Positions 1 through 8,217 of a DNA stretch of 64,000 nt are shown here, one piece after another. The stretch's first letter is position 1; each line of letters opens with the position of its first letter. The notes under the pieces were generated by a model. That model did no database searches and had not been told where the DNA came from. It saw only the letters and a program-made list of their open reading frames with translations. The stretch is from JAOUEA01 sp963825685. Its GTDB lineage: Bacteria; Actinomycetota; UBA4738; HRBIN12. The stretch is taken from positions 124,001 to 188,000 of the forward strand of contig CAWGUD010000006.1 of the NCBI GenBank assembly GCA_963825685.1. The letters are read 5' to 3'. A program made the position numbers and the translations under genes.

Positions 1-764
1 CGGAGAGCGGCTCCTGGTCATCGGGGGGGACCGACGGATCGAGCTGGTCAGAGCCCTCGATCATGTAGGGCCCGGTGGCGATCAGGTACCTGCCGTAGTC
101 GGCCGTGTGCCCTTCGGCCGCTCCCATGGGAGCGTTTCGCAGGGGCGGGATAGGAGCGGTGGCCGCCAAGGTGAAGCGCTGCGGCAGGTCGCCCGTGGGC
201 TCGGCCAGCGTGACCTCGAGCGTGGCGTCATCGGGCGTCGCCAGGCCCGAGATCGTATCGGCCTTGCCCTGGGAGTACCGATCGAACCCCTCGATGACCG
301 AGTAGTAGAAGGGGTATCCGCCGACGCTCGCCTTCGGATCGGCCTCTCGTTCCAGCGCCCGCACGAAGTCCTCTGACGTGACCGTTTCGTCCTCGTACGG
401 GGGCGCGTAGGCGATGCCGTCCTTCACCGTGAAGGTCCACGTCAGGCCGTCGTCCGACACCGAGGGAAGCTCGGTCGCAAGGTCGGGCCGCAGCTCGCTG
501 CCGCCCTCTGCTCCTGGCACCCCCTCGAACGACAGGAGCGTGCGCAGCAGGCAGCATCGATAGAGCTCGCTCGACGCGGACTCGTACTGCTTGGCAGGAT
601 CGAGGGCTGCCTGGAAGTCGCTGAGCATCGCGACCCTCAGGGTGCCGCCGCTCGTCGGCGCGGCCGAGGGTCAAGGGTGAGGATGGGTCGTCGCCGCTCT
701 GTCCCGAGCAGGCGACCGCGATCATCGCGACGGCACAGGAGACGGCGAGCGATCGGATGCGCAT
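1..764 (-). CDS. ABC transporter substrate-binding lipoprotein, family 5 (partial, frameshifted)
   Basis: N-terminal part of an extracellular solute-binding protein of the oligopeptide/nickel type; the C-terminus lies beyond base 1. The ATG at 762-764 opens a lipoprotein signal (MRIRSLAVSCAVAMIAVACS) whose lipobox cysteine is residue 19. The mature part is in the next frame from about base 660 and carries SGGTLRVAMLSD and then ELYRCCLLRTLLSFEG, VSDDGLTWTFTVKDGIA and TSEDFVRALERE, the usual SBP_bac_5 order. Removing one base near 657-662 (minus-strand context GCCGACGAGCGG) joins both frames. The protein should sit on the outer face of the membrane and deliver peptides or similar ligands to an ABC importer, but permease genes are not in view. 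The ligand cannot be predicted. Confidence 0.8.
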
Positions 765-939
765 GTCGGCCCCTCCATGGGTGGGATGGTGCGGACAGGG
801 ATACTTCTACAGGGAGGTGCCTTCGGAAGCAATGGCCCGCTGGCGGTCTCCTCGGTCCCGTCGAGCGCCCGCGTGCACCGAGCTCGCGAAGCGGAAAGAC
901 CGCCTTGCGGCCCGGGCGTTGTCCTGTAAGGCTTCGCCC

Positions 940-1632
940 GTGACGACCAAGGACAACGCCGCGCTGCTGGCGAACTCGGCGTTGTTCGTCGACCTCGCGC
1001 CGAAGGCGCTCGAGTTCCTGGCCGAACGCGCCATCCGACTCGACCTCGAGCGTGGTCACACGATCTTCCACCAGCGGGACGAGGGCGACACGCTCTACGT
1101 GATCGCGGATGGGCTCGTGAAGGTGTGGGTCTCGTCGGGGGAGGGCGGTGAGATGGTGCTCGCGACGTTGCGGAGCCCCGATGCGTTCGGGGAGCTCTCA
1201 GCGGTCGACGGGCGGCCTCGGTCCGCCTCGGCGACGACCCTCGAGCCGACGACGCTCGTCGCGGTCGACCGGGCTACGCTCCTGGACGCGGTGCACCACC
1301 ACCCCGGTGTGGCCGACGGCATGCTGAGCGCCCTCGGCGGCCTCGCCCGTCGGATCACCGAGCAGACGTCGGACCTCGTCTTCCTCGACCTGGCGGGGCG
1401 GCTCGCGAAGACGCTCGCGACGCTCGCCGACCGAGACGGCACGGTCGAGGGCGACACGGTCGTGCTGGAGCTGCCGCTCACGCAGACCGAGCTGGCCGAG
1501 ATGGTCGGCGGATCGCGCCAGAGCGTGAACCAGAGCCTGAGGATGTTCCAGACCCGCGGCTTCCTCGAGCTGCGCGGGCGCGAGGTCGTGATCTTGGACC
1601 TCGACGCGCTCCGCCGCCGCGGTTCTCGCTGA
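940..1632 (+). CDS. Crp/Fnr-family transcriptional regulator
   Basis: A 230-residue cytoplasmic regulator. Residues ~10-130 form a cyclic-nucleotide-binding beta-roll (HTIFHQRDEGDTLYVIADG, then FGELSAVDGRPRSASATT, matching the phosphate-binding cassette). Residues ~150-225 form a winged helix-turn-helix (LTQTELAEMVGGSRQSVNQS) as in Crp. The open frame continues upstream to 757, but the GTG at 940 starts directly before the domain and gives the family's usual length, so I chose it. Cysteines of the Fnr iron-sulfur type are absent, so a nucleotide-type or unliganded regulator is more likely. It stands alone, convergent with the DUF1028 gene. Target genes are not evident. Confidence 0.9.
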   Translation: MTTKDNAALLANSALFVDLAPKALEFLAERAIRLDLERGHTIFHQRDEGDTLYVIADGLVKVWVSSGEGGEMVLATLRSPDAFGELSAVDGRPRSASATTLEPTTLVAVDRATLLDAVHHHPGVADGMLSALGGLARRITEQTSDLVFLDLAGRLAKTLATLADRDGTVEGDTVVLELPLTQTELAEMVGGSRQSVNQSLRMFQTRGFLELRGREVVILDLDALRRRGSR

Positions 1633-1670
1633 GCGGCGACCGGGCGGGCGTCCGGAGGCGCTGAGCTGGT

Positions 1671-2577
1671 TCAGGAAGGTGCGCCGTCGAGGAGCGCCTG
1701 CACGCCGGCCTCGTCGAGCTCGACCTGGCCGTCGGCCACGACCCTGCGCAGGAGCTCCGCCCAGCCGGACCCGGCAGCATGGGCCACGGACACGGTGCGA
1801 CGGGCGTCGTCGAGGCGGCCGGCCTGCGCCATCGCGACCGCTGCCCAGAACGCGAGCTCCGGATGGTCGGGCTGGATCTCGAGCGACGTGAACCGTTCGC
1901 GCATCGCGCCGTCGACGTCCTCGGCGAGCTCGAGCTCCTCGGCGCGCTCGGCGTGACCGTAGGCCCGCCAGAGCCGCACGACCCGGGCGAGCTCGTCCAC
2001 GGGTGTCGCGTGATCCTCGACGCGCAGGTCGAGCAGCCGGTCACCCCACTCGGTGCCGGTCGACTCCGCCTCCACGACGAGGATCGCCGCCGACTGCATG
2101 CCGCGGATGTCACCGCCCTCGCCCTGGCCGGCCGCCAGGGCAGCCAGGAGCCGATCGGGCAGGTCGCCCTCGGCGCTGCGATACGCGGAGGCCATCGCCT
2201 CCCACACCGTGTCGCGCTCCATCATGTTCGCCTGCACCGAGAAGCCGTCGCCGGCGACGTGCCCGAACTCCCGGATGCAGTCCTCGCCCGTGTGGACCCC
2301 GATCGTGGCCCCGAGCATCGACGAACGCGACCTGGCGCACGGCTCGATCCGCGTCGGCACGCACGAGCGTCTCGAGCGCCTCCGGGGCGCTGCGCCCTCG
2401 CCGCATCAGCTCCAGGCCGAGCGGGCCGTACGAGCGTTCGGCGAAGGATTGGGTCGCGACGGCGCCGACACCGGCTTCAGCCCAGGAGACGACGCTCCCG
2501 ACGGAGAACCAGTGCGACTGCACGGCGACCCCGAGGCGTCCGGTCTCGGGATCGCGAGCCACGATCGAGTAGGTCAT
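1671..2577 (-). CDS. DUF1028 family protein (one frameshift)
   Basis: The protein starts MTYSIVARDPETGRLGVAVQ at 2577, the characteristic opening of DUF1028 (COG3342), followed by GAVATQSFAERSYGPLGLEL. The second half, VHTGEDCIREFGHVAGDGFS and then NMMERDTVWEAMASAYRSAE, is in another frame. Deleting one G near 2318 (minus-strand GCTCGGGGCCACG) fuses them into about 301 residues. DUF1028 proteins are thought to have an Ntn-hydrolase-like fold, but their substrate is unknown. The C-terminal ~100 residues are helical and resemble the peptidoglycan-binding-like tail of some members. It is the last gene of a minus-strand run after the GAF and subtilase genes, 34 bases behind the subtilase stop, so co-transcription is likely. 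Confidence 0.85.
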
Positions 2578-2611
2578 CGTCGGTGTCCTCCCTCATCGTC
2601 AGGCCTGGTCG

Positions 2612-3430
2612 TCAGGCGCCCGACCGCACGTTCCGCGCGAGCGCCATCAACACGGTCTTGGCCTGGAACGGCGTGAGCTCAGGGTGCTTGGCGAGGATCA
2701 GCGTCAGGGCGCCCGCGATGTGCGGTGCCGCGAACGAGTTCCCGGTCGCGACGATCGTCTTGCCGTCGAGCCACGGCACCTCGACGTCGATGCCGGGGGC
2801 TCCCCACTCCGCGGGGGGCGTCGGGTTGTAGTCGAACGCCAAGGGGTCGTCGACGTCCTCGTGCGAGGCGACCGAGAACACCGACGAGTACTCGGCCGGG
2901 AAGCTCGGTCCCGGCATGTTGTTGATCGCGCACACGAGCATCACGCGACGGAACGCCGCCTCGTCGGCGATGCGATGGAACACCGAGTAGTAGTCGCGCT
3001 TGCCGGTCGACAGCGACAGGTTGATCACCCGCATGTCGTTGCGCAGCGCCCATCGCAGCCCCGCAGCGAACACGAACCCCTTGCCCGTGAGCTTGGGCCC
3101 GAGCACCCGCACGCTGTGGATCTCGCAGTCGGGCGCCATCTTCCGGATGATGCCCGCGCACGCCGTGCCGTGGCCGAACAGATCCTCGTGCGGTCCCTCG
3201 GTGAAGCGCACGTTCCCGGGGGCCTCGGGGTCGTAGTCGACCGCGACCGCGCCCTGGACGCTGCCGACCCACGGGTGACCGGCGTCGACACCCGAGTCGA
3301 CGACCGCGACCTTGATCCCGGCGCCGGTGCTGTCACCCCACGCCCACTCCGGCGTGATCTCGTGAGGCAGGTCGACGTCGACCTGCTGCAGCGCGCCCGG
3401 CTGGAAGGCCCACGACCACGCCGGACGCAC
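2612..3430 (-). CDS. S8 (subtilisin-like) serine protease, no signal peptide
   Basis: A compact 272-residue subtilase made only of the catalytic domain. Asp45 lies in KVAVVDSGVD, His87 in FGHGTACAGII and Ser232 in ATGNSFAAPHIAG; Asn170/171 (CAINNMPG) fit the oxyanion hole. There is no signal peptide, propeptide or membrane segment, so it probably works in the cytoplasm or needs an unusual export route. The longer open frame to 3919 overlaps the GAF gene. The GTG at 3428-3430 sits two bases after the GAF stop codon, which suggests translational coupling, so I chose it. Co-location with a GAF sensor and a DUF1028 protein suggests a signal-controlled proteolytic function, which is inference. Confidence 0.9.
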   Translation of the reverse strand: MRPAWSWAFQPGALQQVDVDLPHEITPEWAWGDSTGAGIKVAVVDSGVDAGHPWVGSVQGAVAVDYDPEAPGNVRFTEGPHEDLFGHGTACAGIIRKMAPDCEIHSVRVLGPKLTGKGFVFAAGLRWALRNDMRVINLSLSTGKRDYYSVFHRIADEAAFRRVMLVCAINNMPGPSFPAEYSSVFSVASHEDVDDPLAFDYNPTPPAEWGAPGIDVEVPWLDGKTIVATGNSFAAPHIAGALTLILAKHPELTPFQAKTVLMALARNVRSGA

Positions 3431-3432
3431 GG

Positions 3433-4173
3433 CTACTCCCGGTTCCCCTGCGCGTACGTCAGGAACGTGTACAACATGTCGGTCGCCGCCTGACGCTCCT
3501 TGGGGCCGAGCGATCCGATCTCGGAGAACAGGTCGAGCAGCTCCGCCATCTCGCGAGCCGGCCCTCGGGCCTTCTCCGCGATGCGCTCGAGCGCCGCCGT
3601 GAGGTCGCCCTCCTCCGCGGCGATCGACGCCGCCTTGAAGATCACCCGCCCGAGCGTGCGGAACATGCGCGTCGTCTCGATCGTGACGGCGGCCTGTCGG
3701 GCGAGGGTCGAGACGAGCCGGGACTCGTCGTGCGCGTCCGCGCGGCCCTCGGGTGCGTCGAGGATCTCCATCACGCCCATCGCCCCGGCGTCGGTCTCGA
3801 GCGGGATCGCGAAGACCGTCGACGGCGTGTATCCGGTCGCCGCGGCGATGTCGCTGGCGAACCGTGGATCGCTCGGCGCGTCGGAGATCGTGATCGATTG
3901 TCCCGACGAGAGGGCCCACCCGGCGATGCCCTTGCCCGCGTCCATCTCCATGCCGACGACCTGGTCGCCGGCGGCGCCCGAGGCGGCCACGAAGGTGAGC
4001 GTCTCGCGGTAAGGGTCGAACACCGCGATCGAGGCGGCATCCGCGCCCGTGATCTCCCGCACGGTCTCGACGATCCAGTCGAGGAGCTCCCGGTACCCCG
4101 GGGGCTCGATCGCGGGGCCGAGGTCCGACGCCGCGCGGGCCAGCGTCACCAGGTGGTCGGGGCTCTGGGTCAT
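3433..4173 (-). CDS. GAF domain protein
   Basis: A 246-residue soluble protein. Residues ~30-170 form a GAF domain (ITGADAASIAVFDPYRETLT, MDAGKGIAGWALSSGQSITI, FAIPLETDAGAMGVMEILDA). Residues ~175-246 are helical and end at TDMLYTFLTYAQGNRE. No kinase, cyclase or DNA-binding output domain is attached, so it is a stand-alone small-molecule or redox sensor whose output probably goes through a partner. It is first in a minus-strand operon with the subtilase (stop and start nearly touching) and the DUF1028 gene. A TAGCAT -10 element seven bases before the ATG predicts a leaderless transcript. The ligand cannot be deduced. Confidence 0.88.
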   Translation of the reverse strand: MTQSPDHLVTLARAASDLGPAIEPPGYRELLDWIVETVREITGADAASIAVFDPYRETLTFVAASGAAGDQVVGMEMDAGKGIAGWALSSGQSITISDAPSDPRFASDIAAATGYTPSTVFAIPLETDAGAMGVMEILDAPEGRADAHDESRLVSTLARQAAVTIETTRMFRTLGRVIFKAASIAAEEGDLTAALERIAEKARGPAREMAELLDLFSEIGSLGPKERQAATDMLYTFLTYAQGNRE

Positions 4174-4180
4174 CGGCCGG

Positions 4181-4186
4181 ATGCTA
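4181..4186 (-). promoter_or_regulatory. -10 element, leaderless promoter of the GAF operon
   Basis: Minus-strand TAGCAT lies seven bases before the ATG at 4173, so transcription should begin at or next to the start codon. The same arrangement recurs before many genes of this window. Confidence 0.6.
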
Positions 4187-4340
4187 CCCGTCCCGCGTCG
4201 GCAGGGGGAGAGGAGGGTGTCGGCAAGACGACAGCGCGGATGTCGCCCGCCTGACAGTCATGTGGGGTTGCGCGAGCCATGATGCGGGGGTCAGGATGAG
4301 TCCCAGACCAGAGGACTCGGAACCCGGAAAGGGGTGCGAG

Positions 4341-4683
4341 ATGTCGGAAGAGATCCGCGAGGCGGCAGAGGACTCCGAGGGCCAGATGAAGCGGCACCTC
4401 GAGGAGGACGACGCGGAGGGTCAGAAGAAGCGGACGCCGGCCTGACGAGGACGACACCGAAGGTCAGAAGAAGCGGCATCGACCTGGCCGAGGACGACAC
4501 CGAAGGCCAGAGGAAGCGACTCACCTGGCCGAGGACGACACCGAAGGCCAGAAGAAGCATCACCTGGCCGAGGACGACGTCGAGGGCATGCGCAAGCAGC
4601 ATCACCTGGCCGAGGACGACACCGAGGGGATGCGCAAGCGGACCCCCGGCCTCAGCGAGGACGACAGCCTGCGGCAGATCTGA
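4341..4683 (+). CDS. small tandem-repeat protein, EDDTEGQ(K/R)K repeats (frameshifted)
   Basis: The ATG at 4341 is preceded by GGAAAGG. After MSEEIREAAEDSEGQMKRHL the protein is a run of about seven 13-15-residue units of the form HLAEDDTEGQKK or HLAEDDVEGMRK, each an acidic core followed by basic residues, ending LSEDDSLRQI at the stop 4681-4683. The DNA units are about 42 bases. Unit lengths of 43 and 41 bases, and an early TGA at 4443, show extra bases near 4441, 4476 and 4517-4521; removing them gives one continuous frame of about 112 residues. There are no cysteines, signal peptide or membrane segment. I do not recognise the function; a charged, probably disordered binding or stress protein is possible. 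A strong hairpin follows. Confidence 0.65.
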
Positions 4684-4706
4684 ACGACCGCCGCGACCGG
4701 TTCGAG

Positions 4707-4724
4707 GGCCGCCTTCGGGCGGCC
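4707..4724. terminator. hairpin terminator between convergent genes
   Basis: GGCCGCC TTCG GGCGGCC forms a perfect 7-bp stem with a stable TTCG loop, followed by TT. It lies between the stop of the repeat protein and the stop of the MFS gene, so it can act in both directions. Confidence 0.7.
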
Positions 4725-4728
4725 TTCG

Positions 4729-6417
4729 TCATGCGTGCCCCAGTTCCTCGGCCGGGCTCGTGATGGCCAGCCGGTTCGAGACCGCCGCCAGCAGCGTCGT
4801 CGAGATCCGCGGCCCCTCGTTGATGATCCGCAGGAAGTCCTCGCCCGGGATGCGGAAGAGGTCCGTGTCGGTGACCGAGGTGACCGTCGCCGTCCTCGGC
4901 CGCTTCTCGAGCAGGCCGATCTCACCGAAGTAGTCGCCCTCGCCCAGGGTCGCGACCACGCGGGCCGGCTCGCGCCCCTCCACCACGCTGACCTCGACGC
5001 GTCCGGACGCCACCACGAACAGGTCGTCGGGCTCGTCGCCTTGCCTGATCACCACGGTGCCGGACGGCACTCGTTCCTCGGAACCGGCGGCGGCGAGGCC
5101 CTCGAGCTGGGAGGTCGTGGCCGCCTCGAAGATGCCCAGGCCTTCGAGCATCGCGACCCGCGGAGCGAGCTCGGCCACCCTGGCAGCCGCACGGGCGTCC
5201 ATGCGACGCGCCATCGGCAGCGTTGCGACGGTGAGCACGACCAGCACGCCGCCCGCGAGCGCCGTGGCCACCCCGAGACCGAACAGCTCGATCGTGATCG
5301 GCGCGACGAGCGAGCCGAGCGCCGTGCCGGCGACCGTGACGGCGCCGAGGATGCCGAACACGCTCCCGATCCGTTCCTGCGGCACGACGCGCTGCAGGGT
5401 CGTGGTGGTGACGACGTCGGCGATGATCACGGCCGCCCCTTCGATCGTGAGCAGCAGGTAGGCGGCCGCCGGCACGTGCACGACCGAGAGCGTCATGAGT
5501 GGGATCCCGGCGACCAGCACCGAGACGGCGAGGATGCCCGCCGTGTGGCGGCGGGCCGCGAGCCTGCCGGCCGCGGCCGTCGCGAGGATGCCGCCGATGC
5601 CCGGCGCCGCGAACAGCAGACCCGTCGCGTCCAGGCTCATGCCGAGGAAGTCCTCGGTGATCGGGCCGAACAGCACGATCTCCTGTCCGAAGGTGAATCC
5701 GAACGCGATCGAGAGGCCGACGAGCAGCATCGCCTCGGGGGACGCGCGGATCGCCTTGCCGCCGGCGGCCATGCGCGAGCGGAGCGTCGACTCCACCTCG
5801 ACCTCGCCCACCTTCCCGTGCACGCTGATCCTCGTCACGAGGTAGGCAGAGAGCAGGAACGTCAGGCCGTTCGCGGCGAAGGCGATCGGAGGCGGACCGA
5901 GCAGCAGCAGCACCGCCGAGAAGGCCGGCCCGAACGCGAGCGCGAAGTTGTCGATCGTTCCGGACAGCGCGTTGGCCGCGGCCAGGTCGTCCTCGGTCAC
6001 CACCGACGGCGTGATCGCGGTGACCGCCGGGTAGTACGGGGCGGAGAACGAGTTGTTGACGAACGCGATGACGATCGCGCCGACGACGGCGGCGATGGAG
6101 TCCGACATCGCCACCACGGTCAGGATGCCCATCAACCCGGCTCGGGCGAGATCGGAGACGATCATCACCTTCCGCCGGTCGAATCGATCGGCGATCGCAC
6201 CTCCGAGCGGGCCGAAGAGGATGTAGGGCATCAGGCGCACGACCGCCGCGATGCCGATCCATGCCGCCGATCCCGTGGCACCGAGGATGTAGATGATGCT
6301 CGCGGCGGCGTACAGCCAGTTGCCGGTCTCGGAGACGGCGAGGCTGCCGAGCAGGTACCGGTAGTCGCGGTGAGAGAGCGCGGCGCGGAACGTGCCCCCC
6401 CGCGCCCCGTCGCTCAT
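4729..6417 (-). CDS. MFS transporter with C-terminal cyclic-nucleotide-binding domain
   Basis: A 562-residue inner-membrane protein. Residues ~10-410 form a 12-helix major facilitator domain of the enterobactin-exporter/MFS_3 type; the loop GPLGGAIADRFDRRKVMIVS is the conserved cytoplasmic loop. Residues ~435-555 form a Crp-like cNMP-binding domain (VVIRQGDEPDDLFVVASGRV, then GEGDYFGEIGLLEKRPRTAT with the phosphate-binding FGEIGLLEKRPRTA segment). The fusion suggests that export is gated or modulated by a nucleotide or related ligand, but this is inference. The longer open frame to 7938 runs antisense through other genes; the ATG at 6417 fits the first helix. The substrate is unknown. Confidence 0.9.
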   Translation of the reverse strand: MSDGARGGTFRAALSHRDYRYLLGSLAVSETGNWLYAAASIIYILGATGSAAWIGIAAVVRLMPYILFGPLGGAIADRFDRRKVMIVSDLARAGLMGILTVVAMSDSIAAVVGAIVIAFVNNSFSAPYYPAVTAITPSVVTEDDLAAANALSGTIDNFALAFGPAFSAVLLLLGPPPIAFAANGLTFLLSAYLVTRISVHGKVGEVEVESTLRSRMAAGGKAIRASPEAMLLVGLSIAFGFTFGQEIVLFGPITEDFLGMSLDATGLLFAAPGIGGILATAAAGRLAARRHTAGILAVSVLVAGIPLMTLSVVHVPAAAYLLLTIEGAAVIIADVVTTTTLQRVVPQERIGSVFGILGAVTVAGTALGSLVAPITIELFGLGVATALAGGVLVVLTVATLPMARRMDARAAARVAELAPRVAMLEGLGIFEAATTSQLEGLAAAGSEERVPSGTVVIRQGDEPDDLFVVASGRVEVSVVEGREPARVVATLGEGDYFGEIGLLEKRPRTATVTSVTDTDLFRIPGEDFLRIINEGPRISTTLLAAVSNRLAITSPAEELGHA

Positions 6418-6449
6418 GACGCGAGGGTTATCCGCTGTGTCGCATGGCC

Positions 6450-6481
6450 CTGTCAAGCGGGCGCCTTTACAGGCGTGACAG
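6450..6481. promoter_or_regulatory. nested inverted repeat in divergent promoter region
   Basis: CTGTCA (6450-6455) and TGACAG (6476-6481) form a dyad enclosing a second dyad, CGCC TTTACA GGCG. It lies between the divergent MFS-cNMP gene and the secreted-protein gene, where an operator would be expected. No regulator can be assigned. Confidence 0.35.
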
Positions 6482-6565
6482 AACAACGCTACGGTAGTGT
6501 CGCCACGCAACCCTCTCGCGTGGGGCGCTCGCCCCGCATCGATGCCCGCGGGAAGGAGCATCGCC

Positions 6566-7245
6566 ATGAGGAGAGCTCTGATGATCGTCGGAGTGGCGGC
6601 CCTGGTCTTCGGCGTCGTTCCGTCCGCCGGCGCCGAGGGTGGTGGCGGGCGGACGGTTCGTCTTCCCCCCGGACGCCGAACCACTCGGTCTCGCGTACCC
6701 CCAGTGGCACGGTCTGCTATCAGATCTGGGAGAACGAGATCCCCACCCCGGAGAATCCGTCCGTCGACCCCTCCAGCCCCAAGAACTGTGCGCTGAAGCG
6801 ACGAGGGACGGTGGTCTTCCTGGGAGCGTTCGGGGCCGATTGCTCGGTGCCGGCAGGGATCCCGCTCGTCTTCGGCACGGCGTCGTGGGAGTGCTCCACC
6901 GCTGAAGGCCTCGGGGAGACGTTCCGGCAGCTCCGACGGTGCGCCAACGAGAACTTCGACCGCGACTTCGGTCCCGAGATCTTCTACCAGAAGGTCGTGA
7001 TCGACGGCGTGCACCTGAAGCGGTCGCGACGGTGGGTCTCGGTGACCCCGGGGGAGATCATCGACTTCCCCGAGGACAACATCTGGGATGCCGAGCCCGG
7101 GCCGAGTCGCTCCGTGTCGAAGGGCTTCCTCTTCGTGCTCCGCGGCATGTCTCCCGGGGAACACGAGGTGTTCGTGAAGGTCCTCTTCGAGGGTGAGCAC
7201 GTCTTCGACGTGACCTGGACCCTGCACGTCGAGGCGGCGGCCTAG
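6566..7245 (+). CDS. secreted protein of unknown function (two frameshifts)
   Basis: The ATG at 6566 follows a good Shine-Dalgarno (GGAAGGAGC). The first 24 residues are a signal peptide (MRRALMIVGVAALVFGVVPS, then AGAE). The mature chain continues in the other two frames: GGRFVFPPDAEPLGLAYP and then SGTVCYQIWENEIPTPENPS. Removing one base near 6652 and one C from the run at 6702-6706 gives about 225 residues. The body contains four cysteines (VCYQ, KNCALK, ADCSV, WECSTAE) that could pair outside the cell, a fifth at RRCANE, and a C-terminal beta-rich segment ending VFDVTWTLHVEAAA. I do not recognise a family. Its stop overlaps the stop of the convergent glycosyltransferase gene by four bases (CTAG). 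Confidence 0.65.
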
Positions 7246-8195
7246 CCTCCCGGACCACCCGCGGCGGGTCGGCCGGCTCGGCTGAGCCGGTCGGCCAGAC
7301 CCGCGGCGTAGCCGGCCATCTTCGCGACGTCGGTGAACGCCATCAGGCCCGGCACGGCGATGGTGGCGATCGCGCGCTCGCGGCGATCGCGCGCTCGCGC
7401 CCATCCGCGGCGCACCGGCGTCCGCGCGTAGGCGATGGCGCCCCCAGCCGCGAGCACCCTCGGCCAGGTGCGTCCCGACGTGAGCGCCGCGCCGAGCCCC
7501 GCGTAGACGCCGAACCGCATCGCGTGGCGCTCGGGGTGCATGCCGGCCTGCGCATCGCCGCGCGCGTACCGGAAGTACTGGCGCCAGGTGTCCTCGAGCC
7601 CCGCGCGCAGCCGCCACCGCACGACGGCGTCCGGAGCGAATCGCATGTCCATGCCGAGCTCCCGCCACCGCTGGTCGACCCACATGTCCTCGCCGATCGC
7701 GAGCCACTCGGGGTAGCCGCCGACCGCGTCGATCGACTCGCGACGGAACGCCACCGACCGTGCCGAGGGGTTGAACGTCGACGGGTCGACCTCGCCCGCA
7801 TCGAGCGGGAGATTCACCGCGGCCATGCAGCGCTCGAACGTCGTCTCGAGCACCGGCTCGTACCAGCCCATCGAGACGTCGGCGCCCGCCTCGATCGGCG
7901 CGACGATCGCCTCGAGCCATCGGGGGTCGAGCTCGCAATCCGCATCGGTCGCCGCGATCACGTCGTGGGTGGCCGCTGCGAGCGCGACGTTGCGACCGCG
8001 CGAGATGTTCGCGCCGGGTTCCACGAGCACGCTCACGCCCTCACCCCGAGCGTACGCCTCGGCCGTGTCGTCGGCCGAGCCGCCGTCGACGACGATCACC
8101 TCGTCGGGCGAGCGCGTCTGCGCCGCGAGCGAGTCGAGGAACCGGCCGGCGGACCCGGCGCAGTCCTTCACGGTGGAGATCAGCGTCACCTTCAT
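7242..8195 (-). CDS. family 2 glycosyltransferase
   Basis: A 317-residue GT-A fold enzyme. MKVTLISTVKDCAGSAGRFL opens the nucleotide-binding domain, VVDGGSADDT follows, and the metal-binding DxD is Asp84-x-Asp86 in AATDADCELD. GEDMWVDQRWRELGMDM supplies the acceptor-side acidic residues. Residues ~225-310 contain hydrophobic stretches (AGLGAALTSG..., IATIAVPGLMAFTDVAKMAG) that may anchor it at the membrane. It would transfer a sugar from an NDP-sugar to a lipid or glycan acceptor. It is last in a minus-strand run after a family 4 glycosyltransferase, 22 bases away. A 15-base direct repeat (GCGATCGCGCGCTCG) at about 7367-7396 lies inside the coding region. The sugar specificity is unknown. Confidence 0.9.
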   Translation of the reverse strand: MKVTLISTVKDCAGSAGRFLDSLAAQTRSPDEVIVVDGGSADDTAEAYARGEGVSVLVEPGANISRGRNVALAAATHDVIAATDADCELDPRWLEAIVAPIEAGADVSMGWYEPVLETTFERCMAAVNLPLDAGEVDPSTFNPSARSVAFRRESIDAVGGYPEWLAIGEDMWVDQRWRELGMDMRFAPDAVVRWRLRAGLEDTWRQYFRYARGDAQAGMHPERHAMRFGVYAGLGAALTSGRTWPRVLAAGGAIAYARTPVRRGWARARDRRERAIATIAVPGLMAFTDVAKMAGYAAGLADRLSRAGRPAAGGPGG

Positions 8196-8217
8196 CGGGA
8201 ACCCCTCACAGGCATCG

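Noticed and set aside
4443..4525. Programmed frameshifting in the repeat protein
   Set aside because: Several extra bases in 80 bases with no common slip codon match the genome-wide insertion pattern instead.
4735..7245. An 836-codon plus-strand open frame across the MFS gene
   Set aside because: It is the antisense shadow of the MFS transporter; only its last part (from about 6710) belongs to the secreted protein.
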